From assembly GCA_022653675.1 (NCBI GenBank), contig JALCST010000016.1, positions 1 through 44,938 of the forward strand: a DNA stretch of 44,938 nt. The letters run 5' to 3'. Origin of the DNA: Bacteroidales bacterium (lineage in GTDB: Bacteria; Bacteroidota; Bacteroidia; Bacteroidales; UBA932). The notes under the pieces were generated by a model, which did not search any database, was not told the DNA's origin, and saw nothing but the letters and a program-made list of their open reading frames with translations. The translations under genes were made by a program, and so were the position numbers. Shown piece by piece: positions 34,688 to 42,605 of the stretch (position 1 is the stretch's first letter; each line of letters begins with the position of its first letter).

Positions 34688-35446
34688 ATGGAAAATGACA
34701 ATTACGTATACGGGATGCGTCCCGTTTTGGAAGCAATAAAGACTGGAAAAAAGTTCGAAAGGATTTATTTGAAAAAAGGTTTGGATGGCGAGTCGTTCCA
34801 TGAGATGATGACCATTATTGATAAGGACGGTATTCCTTTCCAGTTTGTCCCTTACGAAAAGCTGGATTCGCTCGTCGGCCGTGTCTCCCACCAAGGTGTG
34901 GTGGCCGTAGTATCGAAAATAGAATATGCCGATTTTGAAAGTACCGTAGATGCCGTCGTCGCAAATGCCGCCAAAGATCCTTCATTTCACCCTCTTTTTG
35001 TCTTGCTGGATGGCGTGAGCGATGTGAGGAATTTCGGAGCTATTGCGCGTTCATGCGAATGTGCAGGTGCAAATGCAATAATATTGCCGGCCAAGGGTGG
35101 GGCGCCGGTAAATGCGGATTCCTTGAAAACCTCGGCGGGTGCTTTGCTCAGGATCCCGGTAAGCAAGGTGTCAAATCTCAAGGTCGCTATGTATTATCTT
35201 TTACAGATGGGATTCCAGGTTATTGCCTGCACGGAACATTGCGACAAGAACATATACGATATTGATTTCAAAAAACCTACCGCAATAGTGATGGGAAGTG
35301 AGGGAAGGGGTATTTCATCCTCGGTCCTTTCGATTTGCACCGATCGTGCTGCGATTCCCATGAAAGGGACAATAGGGTCATTGAACGTCTCGAATGCGGC
35401 ATCTATTGTGCTTTTCGAAGTCGTGCGTCAAAGAATGATAAAATAG
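34688..35446 (+). CDS. rlmB: 23S rRNA 2'-O-ribose methyltransferase, RlmB/SpoU family
   Basis: A 252-residue SPOUT methyltransferase. The N-terminal substrate-binding domain begins YVYGMRPVLEAIKTGK and ends SHQGVVAVVS. The knotted SAM-binding domain has DVRNFGAIARSCECAGA, NADSLKTSAGALLRIPV, VMGSEGRGIS and the knot IGSLNVSNAASIVLFE. RlmB methylates G2251 in 23S rRNA (E. coli numbering). Other SpoU members such as TrmH-like proteins look similar; the N-terminal L30-like domain and length favour RlmB. It is a single gene with its own promoter. Confidence 0.9.
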   Translation: MENDNYVYGMRPVLEAIKTGKKFERIYLKKGLDGESFHEMMTIIDKDGIPFQFVPYEKLDSLVGRVSHQGVVAVVSKIEYADFESTVDAVVANAAKDPSFHPLFVLLDGVSDVRNFGAIARSCECAGANAIILPAKGGAPVNADSLKTSAGALLRIPVSKVSNLKVAMYYLLQMGFQVIACTEHCDKNIYDIDFKKPTAIVMGSEGRGISSSVLSICTDRAAIPMKGTIGSLNVSNAASIVLFEVVRQRMIK

Positions 35447-35476
35447 TTGAATAGAAGAAGTTTTTCTTTATCTTTG
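35446..35476 (+). promoter_or_regulatory. Promoter of the pruA operon
   Basis: A -33-like GTTG (35446-35449), a 19-base spacer, and a consensus -7 TATCTTTG (35469-35476). Transcription would start near 35482, giving a leader of about 40 AT-rich bases before ATG 35522. Confidence 0.65.
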
Positions 35477-35521
35477 TTAAGATTAACGGAAATAAAGTAA
35501 TAATTTAAAACTTTTGCATAT

Positions 35522-37147
35522 ATGAATAATTCTGTATTTTCTTTTTCATCGCCACAAAACGAGCCTGTAAAATCCTATTTGAAAGGAAGTCCTGAAAGAG
35601 TGGCCCTCGAAGCCGAACTTCAGCGTCAGATGGGTGAATGCATCGAAATACCTCTCATAATCGGAGGCAAGGAAGTTCGTACCGGCAATATGGGTAAGAT
35701 AGTTTGCCCGCACGATCATCAGCATGTGCTTGCAACATATCATAAAGCCGGCGAAAAAGAGGTCAAGATGGCCATAAAGGCTGCCATGGCAGCCAAGAAG
35801 GAGTGGGCGGATACACCGTGGACCACTCGGGCTGCGATAAATCTGAAAATAGCAGAATTGCTCTCCACCAAATATCGCGCTCTCATCAATGCCGCCTGCA
35901 TGCTGGGACAGAGCAAGAACTTCTTCCAGGCCGAGATAGATGCAGCATGCGAAAACATAGATTTCCTGCGTTACAACGTACATTATGCTTCACAGATATA
36001 TGCTATGCAGCCCAAGTCTCCCCAAGGAACCATAGATACCAACGAGTATCGTCCTCTCGAAGGGTTCATACTTGCCATAACCCCGTTCAATTTCACTTCT
36101 ATCGCCTGCAACCTTAATATGACGCCGGTGCTAATGGGTAATGTTACACTATGGAAGCCTTCTTCCACAGCCATACTTTCAAATTATTACATGATGAAGA
36201 TCATGCAGGAAGCTGGAGTCCCGGCCGGAGTCGTCAATTTCCTTCCCGGGCAGGGGGCGCTGATTGGAAAGGTTGCATTGAATTCCCCGGATTTCGGAGG
36301 CATCCATTTCACAGGCAGCAGCTCCACTTTTTATACTCTTTGGAAGGAGCAGGGAAGGAATGTTGAGAAGTACAGGACATTTCCAAGAATGGTAGGGGAG
36401 ACCGGAGGAAAGGACTTCATTTTCGTCCATCCTACGGCCGTCGCAAAGGAAGTCGCCACTGCGGCTTTCTGTGGTGCATTCGAATATGCCGGGCAGAAAT
36501 GTTCGGCCGCATCCAGGATGTACATAAACAGGAGCCTTTGGAAAGATGTGCTTCCGCTGATGAAGGAAATGGTAGACGAAATCAAGGTCGGGGACGTTCT
36601 AGATCCGATGAATTATGTAAATGCAGTAATCGATGAATCTTCGTTCGACAAGTGTGCCGAACACATAGAATATGCCATTAACAGTCCAGATGCAAAAATC
36701 GTTATCGGAGGTAAACACGACAAGAGCAAGGGCTTCTTCATTTACCCTACCGTCATCGAGACCACGGATCCCCGTTACAAATCTATGGTTGAAGAGATCT
36801 TCGGACCTATCCTGACGGTTTACGTATATGAGGACGGCGATGTGGACAAAGCTGTCAAACTCTGCGGAAATACTTCTCCGTACGGCTTGACCGGCAGTGT
36901 GTTCGGTCAAGACAGGATGGCCGTTGAAAATATATGCGATGCACTCCGTTATTCTGCCGGCAATTTTTATATCAACGACAAACCGACCGGTGCGGTAGTA
37001 GGGATGCAGCCTTTCGGCGGTGCGCGTGCTTCCGGTACAAATGATAAGGCGGGTAGTGCGTTGAATCTTTTCCGCTGGATTACCCCGCGTTGCATAAAGG
37101 AAACCCTTGTACCTGCAACCGATTACAGGTATCCTTATCAGAAATGA
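35522..37147 (+). CDS. pruA: L-glutamate gamma-semialdehyde dehydrogenase (P5C dehydrogenase)
   Basis: A 541-residue aldehyde dehydrogenase oxidising glutamate semialdehyde to glutamate with NAD, in proline and arginine breakdown. The general base Glu is in GETGGKDF (near 293) and the catalytic Cys in AGQKCSAASRMY (near 326). LPGQGALIG, EEIFGPILTVYVYED and the late NFYINDKPTGAVVGMQPFGG (20 residues) are typical of the P5CDH branch. Length (about 540) matches stand-alone enzymes; no PutA proline dehydrogenase domain is attached. The stop codon overlaps the start of the dipeptidase gene, which suggests a peptide and amino-acid catabolic operon. Confidence 0.93.
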   Translation: MNNSVFSFSSPQNEPVKSYLKGSPERVALEAELQRQMGECIEIPLIIGGKEVRTGNMGKIVCPHDHQHVLATYHKAGEKEVKMAIKAAMAAKKEWADTPWTTRAAINLKIAELLSTKYRALINAACMLGQSKNFFQAEIDAACENIDFLRYNVHYASQIYAMQPKSPQGTIDTNEYRPLEGFILAITPFNFTSIACNLNMTPVLMGNVTLWKPSSTAILSNYYMMKIMQEAGVPAGVVNFLPGQGALIGKVALNSPDFGGIHFTGSSSTFYTLWKEQGRNVEKYRTFPRMVGETGGKDFIFVHPTAVAKEVATAAFCGAFEYAGQKCSAASRMYINRSLWKDVLPLMKEMVDEIKVGDVLDPMNYVNAVIDESSFDKCAEHIEYAINSPDAKIVIGGKHDKSKGFFIYPTVIETTDPRYKSMVEEIFGPILTVYVYEDGDVDKAVKLCGNTSPYGLTGSVFGQDRMAVENICDALRYSAGNFYINDKPTGAVVGMQPFGGARASGTNDKAGSALNLFRWITPRCIKETLVPATDYRYPYQK

Positions 37148-38286
37148 TGGATACCCGAGCCGTACATGAGTCCGCCGTCGTTTTGGATTCCCATTGCGAT
37201 GCACCTTGCATGCTGATAAAGGGAGCCGATTTTTCCGGACGGGTGCCACAGGGGTACACGCCCGGAAAATTTCCTTTGACTCAGGTCGATTTTCCAAGGA
37301 TGCGCAAGGGCGGGGTTGACGCTTCTTTTTTTGCCGTTTATACTTCCAATTCGCTTTTGCCCGATGCTGCTACCAGGAGGGCTCTGGAGATGGTTGCTGC
37401 AATTTTCGACGCCGTTGAACACGCATCGGATGTAGCGGCAATTGCCTTAAGTCCGGAAGAAGCATATGAAAACAAGAAAAAAGGTTTGATTTCCATCTAT
37501 TTGGGGATGGAGAACGGTGCCCCGATACAGAAGAGTCTCTCTTTGTTGAGACTTTTTTACCGTCTAGGAATCCGCTATATGACCTTGACCCATTGCGGTA
37601 ACAATGAGATATGCGACTCTTCCTCGGCTCCTGAAAAAAGATGGGGAGGTTTAAGCCCTTTTGGCCGCAAAGTGATTGCGGAAATGAACAGGCTTGGGAT
37701 GTTGATAGACGTATCCCACATATCCGACGAATCTTTCTGGGATTGCATCAGGTATTCCGAGGCCCCTTTGGTGGCGACTCATTCCTGTTGTCGTGCTATT
37801 GCAAATGTTCCACGCAATATGAGCGACGAAATGATCAGGGCGGTCGCCGAAAACGGAGGGGTGGTGCAGATCAATTTCTATCCTTTTTTTCTCGATGATA
37901 CGTTTACTTCGGAGGAAAAGGCCTTGACGGATCGTTTCGATGATGCCGATTATGCATGGAGGGACAATCCTTCGTCTCCCGACTTGCAAAAGACCCTGGC
38001 ACAGGCTGCCGAAAAACAGGCCGGTATCCGCCGCGTTTCTTACAAACGTGTAGTCGACCATATCGACCATGCGGTGGAAATCGCCGGAGTCGACCATGTA
38101 GGCATAGGCAGTGACTTCGATGGAATCAATGTAACTCCGGAAGGACTGGAAGATATTTCGATGCTGCCCGTCCTTACAGAAGAGATGATAAGAAGGGGAT
38201 ATTCCGAGCAATCGATCAGGAAAATACTGGGGGAGAATTTTCTGAATGTAATGAAAAAAGCAAGGGATGTCGCGGAAGGAAGGTGA
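37144..38286 (+). CDS. Membrane-dipeptidase family (M19) metallopeptidase
   Basis: A 380-residue zinc dipeptidase of the M19 amidohydrolase fold. The first metal motif is LDSHCD (H17 and D19), followed by MTLTHCGNN, GLSPFGRKVIAEMNRLGM, IDVSHISDESFWD, ATHSCCRAIANVPRNMSD and GSDFDGI. No signal peptide is visible, so the enzyme should be cytoplasmic, unlike many M19 relatives. Two adjacent ATG codons, 37144 and 37147, overlap the pruA stop; a more upstream in-frame ATG (37090) lies inside pruA and is rejected. It likely splits dipeptides taken up by the cell. Confidence 0.9.
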   Translation: MMDTRAVHESAVVLDSHCDAPCMLIKGADFSGRVPQGYTPGKFPLTQVDFPRMRKGGVDASFFAVYTSNSLLPDAATRRALEMVAAIFDAVEHASDVAAIALSPEEAYENKKKGLISIYLGMENGAPIQKSLSLLRLFYRLGIRYMTLTHCGNNEICDSSSAPEKRWGGLSPFGRKVIAEMNRLGMLIDVSHISDESFWDCIRYSEAPLVATHSCCRAIANVPRNMSDEMIRAVAENGGVVQINFYPFFLDDTFTSEEKALTDRFDDADYAWRDNPSSPDLQKTLAQAAEKQAGIRRVSYKRVVDHIDHAVEIAGVDHVGIGSDFDGINVTPEGLEDISMLPVLTEEMIRRGYSEQSIRKILGENFLNVMKKARDVAEGR

Positions 38287-39301
38287 GATAGATTCTATTT
38301 TTTCCGGGTTGTTCGCCAAGGACGAACCTGGAGCTGCTGTTCTGGTAATGCGTGGTGACAGCATAATCTATGACAGGGGCTTCGGAATCGCGGACATGGA
38401 GACGGGGAAACCAATAACCGGCGATACGATGTTCAATATAGCATCCGTTTCGAAACAGTTTTCTGCGGTAGCCGCCATGAAACTGGCGGAAGAGGGCAAA
38501 CTTTCCCTCGGAGATCCAGTGAGCAAGTATTTTCCTCAATTTGAAGCGAAATTTTTCAAATGTATCACCCTTAAGAATCTGCTTTCCCATACCTCTGGTA
38601 TTCCCGATGCACGTCCTCGCGATGACTTTGATTTTATCACGACCGCAACAGACGAGGAATCGTATTACTATATGAAATATCTAGATCATCTCAATTTTGA
38701 TCCCGGTACACGATATGAATATATCAATCCCACATTCCAACTCTTTTACACTATTGTTCCCAGATGCAGCGGCATCCCATTCGAAAAATATATGAAGGAG
38801 AAAATATTCGTTCCTGCCTCTATGCCTCGTGCGGTCTATTTCGAAGCGGGAAAACGGATTGAGGATGCTGCGCACGGATACAGATATGATTCTTCGGCCG
38901 GTTGGAGAAAATTTGAATACGGCGAGGAACCTTTTTTCGCGACCAAAGCTGACGGAGGCATATATACTTCCACAAGGGAGTTCGTTAATTGGGAGAAGGC
39001 TCTTCGCAAGTGTACTGTCATTACTGCGGAAGACAGGGACGAAATGCAAGACGAAAAGATAATGATTTCCGATATGCCGTTTACCGGTTACGGATACGGA
39101 TGGTTCATCGAGCGCAAGCCAGGTTATCCGAAAAAGGTGTTCCATACCGGGAATAACGGAGGATTCCAGATTTTCGCCGGAATGTTTCCCGATTGCGGAA
39201 TACTGTATCTTATCTTTGCTAACCGTGATGATTGGGACAGGGAAGCAGTGGTCTCGGAGTTTGACACTTTGATGGAGGAAGCCGGTTGGTTGTCCAGATA
39301 G
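38267..39301 (+). CDS. Serine hydrolase of the beta-lactamase / class C fold
   Basis: A 344-residue protein with the three motifs of the penicillin-binding-like fold: SVSK (S60 to K63; SxxK), YIN near 150 (YxN), and HTGNNGG near 294 (in place of KTG). Members act as esterases, D-amino-acid peptidases or transpeptidase relatives. The gene overlaps the dipeptidase gene by 20 bases. Stop codons lie just upstream in this frame, so no signal peptide is encoded and the protein appears cytoplasmic, which is unusual for the family. Neighbouring pruA and M19 genes suggest a role in peptide degradation. Confidence 0.88.
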   Translation: MSRKEGEIDSIFSGLFAKDEPGAAVLVMRGDSIIYDRGFGIADMETGKPITGDTMFNIASVSKQFSAVAAMKLAEEGKLSLGDPVSKYFPQFEAKFFKCITLKNLLSHTSGIPDARPRDDFDFITTATDEESYYYMKYLDHLNFDPGTRYEYINPTFQLFYTIVPRCSGIPFEKYMKEKIFVPASMPRAVYFEAGKRIEDAAHGYRYDSSAGWRKFEYGEEPFFATKADGGIYTSTREFVNWEKALRKCTVITAEDRDEMQDEKIMISDMPFTGYGYGWFIERKPGYPKKVFHTGNNGGFQIFAGMFPDCGILYLIFANRDDWDREAVVSEFDTLMEEAGWLSR

Positions 39302-39318
39302 TTTTCTTTCTTTTATTG

Positions 39319-39326
39319 TATCTTTG
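39319..39326 (+). promoter_or_regulatory. -7 promoter element for pyrD-cinA
   Basis: TATCTTTG matches TAnnTTTG and lies 19 bases before ATG 39346. The -33 region is weak. It separates pyrD from the upstream pruA operon, which ends at 39301 without an obvious hairpin. Confidence 0.6.
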
Positions 39327-39345
39327 CGAAAAATCATAAGGGAAT

Positions 39346-40422
39346 ATGTCCTTTTATTCTTTAATAATTAAACCGATACTTTTCCTGTTTCCTGCTGAAA
39401 CAGCTCACAGGATGATTATAAAGATGTTGAAGTTAACCAGTAAAATTCCCTTAATAGGTTCAATAATCAGAAGTTGCAATAATGTCTCTTCCCCTTCTCT
39501 GGAGCGCGAAGTGTTCGGTATAAAATTCAAAAATCCGGTTGGAGTTGCCGCAGGTCTGGATAAGAACGGTGAATGTTTTAACGAACTTTCCGATTTCGGG
39601 TTCAGCTTTGTGGAAATAGGTTCGGTTACTCCAGAGTTTCAATTGGGTAATCCTAAACCTCGCATATTCAGACTTCCAAAGGATAAGGCCATAATCAACA
39701 GGATGGGTATTCCGTGCAATGGAGTAAGAAGTGTTGCAAACAATATCAAGAACGTAAGGCATCGCACAATAGTTGCAGGCAGCTTGAGCAAGAACAGTGA
39801 AACTTCGAATGAGAATGCAATAAAGGATTTCGAGCGCGTGTTTGAAATGCTTTATGATTTTGTGGATTTTTTTGTCCTGAATATTTCCTGCCCTAATGTA
39901 AAGGACCTCGACAAACTCCAAGATACGGATACATTGGAAAATATAGTAAACAGACTGATGTCATTGAGACTGTTCTACGATGACAACAAGCCATTGCTCC
40001 TTAAGATATCGCCCGACTTGGAAAAGGAACAACTCGACAGGATAATTGAGCTTGTTATGAAAAGCGGCCTTGACGGGGTTGTGGTTTCAAATACCACCAG
40101 AGAGCGTATCTCATCTCTGAATACATCTCCCAACGAACTCGCACAGATAGGCCAGGGTGGTTTGAGTGGCCGTCCCCTGTTCGAAAAGAGTCTGAATCTT
40201 GTCAGATACGTATATGAAAAGACGCAGGGCCAAGTACCGATAGTCGCTTCCGGAGGAATAATGACTCCTCAAAATGCGAAGGAGATGCTCGATTCCGGAG
40301 CTTCATTGGTAGAAGTGTATACCGGATTCATTTACGAAGGCCCGTCTTTCTGTAAAAGAATACTAAAATATCTTAAAAAATGCTCACAGCATCAGTCTGT
40401 ACAATCGGCGACGAAATCCTGA
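39346..40422 (+). CDS. pyrD: Dihydroorotate dehydrogenase, class 2 (quinone-linked)
   Basis: A 358-residue flavoenzyme oxidising dihydroorotate to orotate in pyrimidine synthesis. The hydrophobic and amphipathic N-terminal extension (about 1-35, LFLFPAETAHRMIIKML) is the membrane- and quinone-docking helix of class 2. FKNPVGVAAGLDKNGE, VNPKPRIFRL-like NPKPRIFRL, NINCP-like NISCPNV (catalytic Ser) and SGRPLFEKSL follow. A quinone-linked enzyme implies a quinone pool. The 3' end overlaps cinA by 43 bases, an unusually long overlap but in a different frame. Confidence 0.95.
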   Translation: MSFYSLIIKPILFLFPAETAHRMIIKMLKLTSKIPLIGSIIRSCNNVSSPSLEREVFGIKFKNPVGVAAGLDKNGECFNELSDFGFSFVEIGSVTPEFQLGNPKPRIFRLPKDKAIINRMGIPCNGVRSVANNIKNVRHRTIVAGSLSKNSETSNENAIKDFERVFEMLYDFVDFFVLNISCPNVKDLDKLQDTDTLENIVNRLMSLRLFYDDNKPLLLKISPDLEKEQLDRIIELVMKSGLDGVVVSNTTRERISSLNTSPNELAQIGQGGLSGRPLFEKSLNLVRYVYEKTQGQVPIVASGGIMTPQNAKEMLDSGASLVEVYTGFIYEGPSFCKRILKYLKKCSQHQSVQSATKS

Positions 40423-41684
40423 TCGGACAAATTGTCGACACAAATTCCTTCCATATTGCACAGGAACTTAATCTGCTCGGAATAAAAGTTCAGTACATGC
40501 TCTCCGTTGGGGATGATCACGGAGAAATTATCGACGGCTTGCGGAATTGCCTAGCCAAGACGGATATAGTAATAACAACCGGCGGTCTTGGACCGACGAA
40601 GGATGACATAACCAAGGATGCCCTTCGCCAACTCTCGTTCTCGGATGGTTACAGGAATTCCGAAGAACAATTTTCAGTAGACAGGCACATTCTCTCCCAA
40701 AGGGGCATTCCGTTGAGCGAAAATAACAGGGCGCAGGCGATGGTGCCTGATAATGCCGAAGTCATAGTCAACAAAATAGGAACGGCTCCGATAATGGCCT
40801 TTCCCTTTGATAAAGTAAAACTTCAGAAACTTGGCATCAATTCTAATATAACCAAAATGTTATATTCAATGCCAGGTGTTCCTTTTGAAACTATATCCGC
40901 CCTTCCTGACGTATGCAACCATATAAAGGCACATTTCGACCTTGACGAGGTCGAACACAGAACAGTCGAAACATTCGGAATCGCCGAATCCACTCTCAGC
41001 GATATGATAGCACCTTGGGAAAATGCTTTACCTAAGGATTTGCATCTTGCTTATCTTCCGAATCCTACGCTGGGTGTGCGTTTGCGCCTTTCTTATTACG
41101 GAATGCACGATCCAGATGCCAAGAAGAGGATAGACGCCGAATTCGACAAATTATACGGGCAACTTGGAGAAATTATTTACGGCGAAGGGAATGATGACCT
41201 GCAGACCGTGATCGGCAGGATGTTGCGCGAAAAGGGATGCACCATGTCGGTAGCCGAATCTTGTACCGGCGGACATATATCCGGACTGATAACTTCCGTA
41301 GCTGGATGTTCGGATTATTACAAAGGTTCGGTGACATCCTATGCGAATCAGGTGAAAACAAATGTTCTCGAAGTCGATCCCCAAACAATTGAGCGGTTCG
41401 GAGCCGTAAGCAGCCAATGTGTGGAACAAATGGCAACCGGAGTCTTGAAAGTGCTGGACAGCGATTATTCCGTGGCTACTTCCGGAATCGCCGGTCCGGG
41501 CGGCGGAAGCACAGAAAAACCGGTCGGGCTTTGCTGGATAGGAGTTGCGCATCGCGAAAGAAAGAGTGGAGCCGTTACGGTTAAATCGAAAAGCGTGCGT
41601 TTCTCAAGCACGAGGGCAGTCAATATAGAAAGGTTTTCTTCTTATGCCCTTGATTATCTGCGTAGCATGATTATTCACTCATAG
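40380..41684 (+). CDS. cinA: CinA-family nicotinamide mononucleotide deamidase-related protein
   Basis: A 434-residue two-domain protein. The N-terminal molybdopterin-binding-like (MoCF) domain has IGDEILIGQIVDTN and TTGGLGPTKDDITKD. The C-terminal amidase domain (about 275-430) has VAESCTGGHISGLIT, GCSDYYKGSVTSYAN and TSGIAGPGGGSTEKPVG. CinA proteins recycle NMN and cleave related pyrophosphates. ATG 40380 is supported by the conserved first strand ASVCTIGDE and places the start inside pyrD. A hairpin that lies within the end of the convergent HTH gene probably terminates transcription. Confidence 0.93.
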   Translation: MLTASVCTIGDEILIGQIVDTNSFHIAQELNLLGIKVQYMLSVGDDHGEIIDGLRNCLAKTDIVITTGGLGPTKDDITKDALRQLSFSDGYRNSEEQFSVDRHILSQRGIPLSENNRAQAMVPDNAEVIVNKIGTAPIMAFPFDKVKLQKLGINSNITKMLYSMPGVPFETISALPDVCNHIKAHFDLDEVEHRTVETFGIAESTLSDMIAPWENALPKDLHLAYLPNPTLGVRLRLSYYGMHDPDAKKRIDAEFDKLYGQLGEIIYGEGNDDLQTVIGRMLREKGCTMSVAESCTGGHISGLITSVAGCSDYYKGSVTSYANQVKTNVLEVDPQTIERFGAVSSQCVEQMATGVLKVLDSDYSVATSGIAGPGGGSTEKPVGLCWIGVAHRERKSGAVTVKSKSVRFSSTRAVNIERFSSYALDYLRSMIIHS

Positions 41685-41691
41685 TAAGACT

Positions 41692-42108
41692 CTAACGGTC
41701 CTCGTATGTGCCGTCCGCATAATATATTGTTATGCGGACGATTTTCTTTTGATTGACAATTTTCTCAGTATCCCGTTGGAGTCCGGTGGTTTCCTGCGTT
41801 GTCTGGACGATAGCTGGTTCCTTAGACTGATCGAACAGGTCTGGCTCCTGTTTCTGAGAAAGAGGAGCGGCGACATCGACAGGTTTTGGAGTAATTCCGT
41901 TCTTGTACATTTTCCCCTTGCCGAGTATAAGCCACTCGGCGCTCAAATCCGGAAACTTAGAAAGTAGGTTGCTGAGGAATTCGTAACTGGGATTATTCCT
42001 TCCGGCAAGGATATGAGATAATCCTGACCTCTGAATTCCCATTATCTCTGATAACCGGGCCGGAGAAAGGTTTTCGGCTGCGAGAAACTGTTGTAGTCTT
42101 TGGTTCAT
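41692..42108 (-). CDS. HTH (Cro/CI-type) transcriptional regulator
   Basis: A 138-residue DNA-binding protein. The N-terminal HTH_3 domain (about 5-65) reads LSPARLSEIMGIQRSGLSHI, then the conserved GRNNPSYEFLSNLL and AEWLILGKGKM. A low-complexity linker of about 45 residues leads to a short C-terminal segment, RITIYYADGTYED. The overall form is common in Bacteroidota genomes and not tied to phage here. Its promoter region carries a 26-bp palindrome, so autoregulation is likely. Its 3' end doubles as the cinA terminator. Confidence 0.87.
   Translation of the reverse strand: MNQRLQQFLAAENLSPARLSEIMGIQRSGLSHILAGRNNPSYEFLSNLLSKFPDLSAEWLILGKGKMYKNGITPKPVDVAAPLSQKQEPDLFDQSKEPAIVQTTQETTGLQRDTEKIVNQKKIVRITIYYADGTYEDR
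41712..41748 (+). terminator. Probable terminator of cinA, inside the HTH gene
   Basis: A perfect 11-bp stem, CGTCCGCATAA (41712-41722) with TTATGCGGACG (41730-41740), and a 7-base loop are followed by ATTTTCTTTT. It begins 28 bases after the cinA stop and is entirely within the last codons of the convergent HTH gene, so coding and termination share the same bases. Confidence 0.7.
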
Positions 42109-42119
42109 TTATGTAAATC

Positions 42120-42145
42120 AATATTTTTACAAATGTAAAAATATT
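42120..42145. repeat. 26-bp perfect palindrome at the HTH gene promoter (likely operator)
   Basis: Arms AATATTTTTACA (42120-42131) and TGTAAAAATATT (42134-42145) are exact reverse complements around a 2-base AA centre. The site lies 11 bases upstream of the HTH gene start and contains its minus-strand -7 element, TACATTTG (42137-42130). A regulator bound here would block polymerase, so autorepression is the natural reading. Confidence 0.7.
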
Positions 42146-42454
42146 TTTTATAAAAAGAATCCAGGATTGTGTGGTATTATTGTAAACAATTTTAAATACC
42201 ACTGTACAACTACAATGTTTTTGAATATATAAAATATGGTAATATATTGGCTATTGATGCAGTATGTTATCATATAAAAGTAAATGACGCCCATGCTGCG
42301 GAGGCATGCGATACAATGTTCAAAAGTAACTTTAAGTAATAAATATAAAATACTGGTAACTAACATAATAATAATAAAAATATTAATTAGGCTGCTTAAA
42401 AACTGCGCGTCATTATCACTTGGTTACATCTATTTACAACCATAGCTTTTGTAT

Positions 42455-42498
42455 ACAAATGTAAATAACAATTGTTTATACATGTAATTTACATTTGT
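42455..42498. repeat. Nested inverted repeats sharing the HTH-operator core
   Basis: Outer arms ACAAATGTAAAT (42455-42466) and ATTTACATTTGT (42487-42498) are exact reverse complements. Inside lie two smaller palindromes, AACAATTGTT (42467-42476) and TACATGTA (42479-42486). The core ACAAATGTAAA also occurs at the HTH operator (42129-42139). Both arms include a TAnnTTTG-type element, one facing each way, so promoters and operator sites cannot be told apart by sequence alone. Confidence 0.55.
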
Positions 42499-42544
42499 CA
42501 ACAGAAGCATGAAAGAGATTATTTTTCCATCAGGCATAAAGTAT

Positions 42545-42552
42545 TACATTTG
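42545..42552 (+). promoter_or_regulatory. -7 promoter element for queA
   Basis: TACATTTG matches the consensus, with a T-rich -33-like tract (42522-42526) about 19 bases upstream. The predicted leader of about 48 bases contains a 6-bp hairpin, CTTGAA (42568-42573) with TTCAAG (42585-42590). Confidence 0.6.
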
Positions 42553-42605
42553 CGCTTCGAAATCTCGCTTGAAGGCATATTAAATTCAAGTGGACAAAGA
42601 AAAAT

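Larger units (their letters stand above)
42146..42605. other. AT-rich gene-free region between the HTH gene and queA
   Basis: I find no convincing gene in these 460 bases; the short frames present start and stop without conserved features. It holds a second palindrome cluster (42455-42498), a small GC-rich hairpin (CATGC...GCATG about 42293-42309), the segments AATGACGC (42283-42290) and GCGTCATT (42407-42414) that could pair over 116 bases, and the queA promoter. The base composition is visibly more AT-rich than the flanking genes. Confidence 0.6.

Noticed and set aside
34899..36600. CRISPR array or tandem repeats.
   Set aside because: No direct repeats with regular spacing were seen here or elsewhere in the window.
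42148..42366. A 72-codon minus-strand frame in the AT-rich gap before queA.
   Set aside because: It has no family features, its Ile/Tyr-rich composition is what AT-rich DNA gives by chance, and no -7 element is well placed.
42283..42414. AATGACGC and GCGTCATT, 116 bases apart, enclosing a small GC-rich hairpin; possible structured RNA or recombination site.
   Set aside because: Only 8 bp with no extension, no boundary signals and no attC-like boxes. Chance cannot be excluded.
42553..42605. PreQ1 riboswitch in the queA leader.
   Set aside because: The leader is only about 48 bases, its hairpin loop does not have the C-rich class I pattern and the A-rich tail does not match the conserved pairing.
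41692..42605. Remnant prophage or integrative element around the HTH gene.
   Set aside because: No integrase, phage structural gene, tRNA or direct repeats are present. The HTH type is common outside phages and the flanking genes are core.
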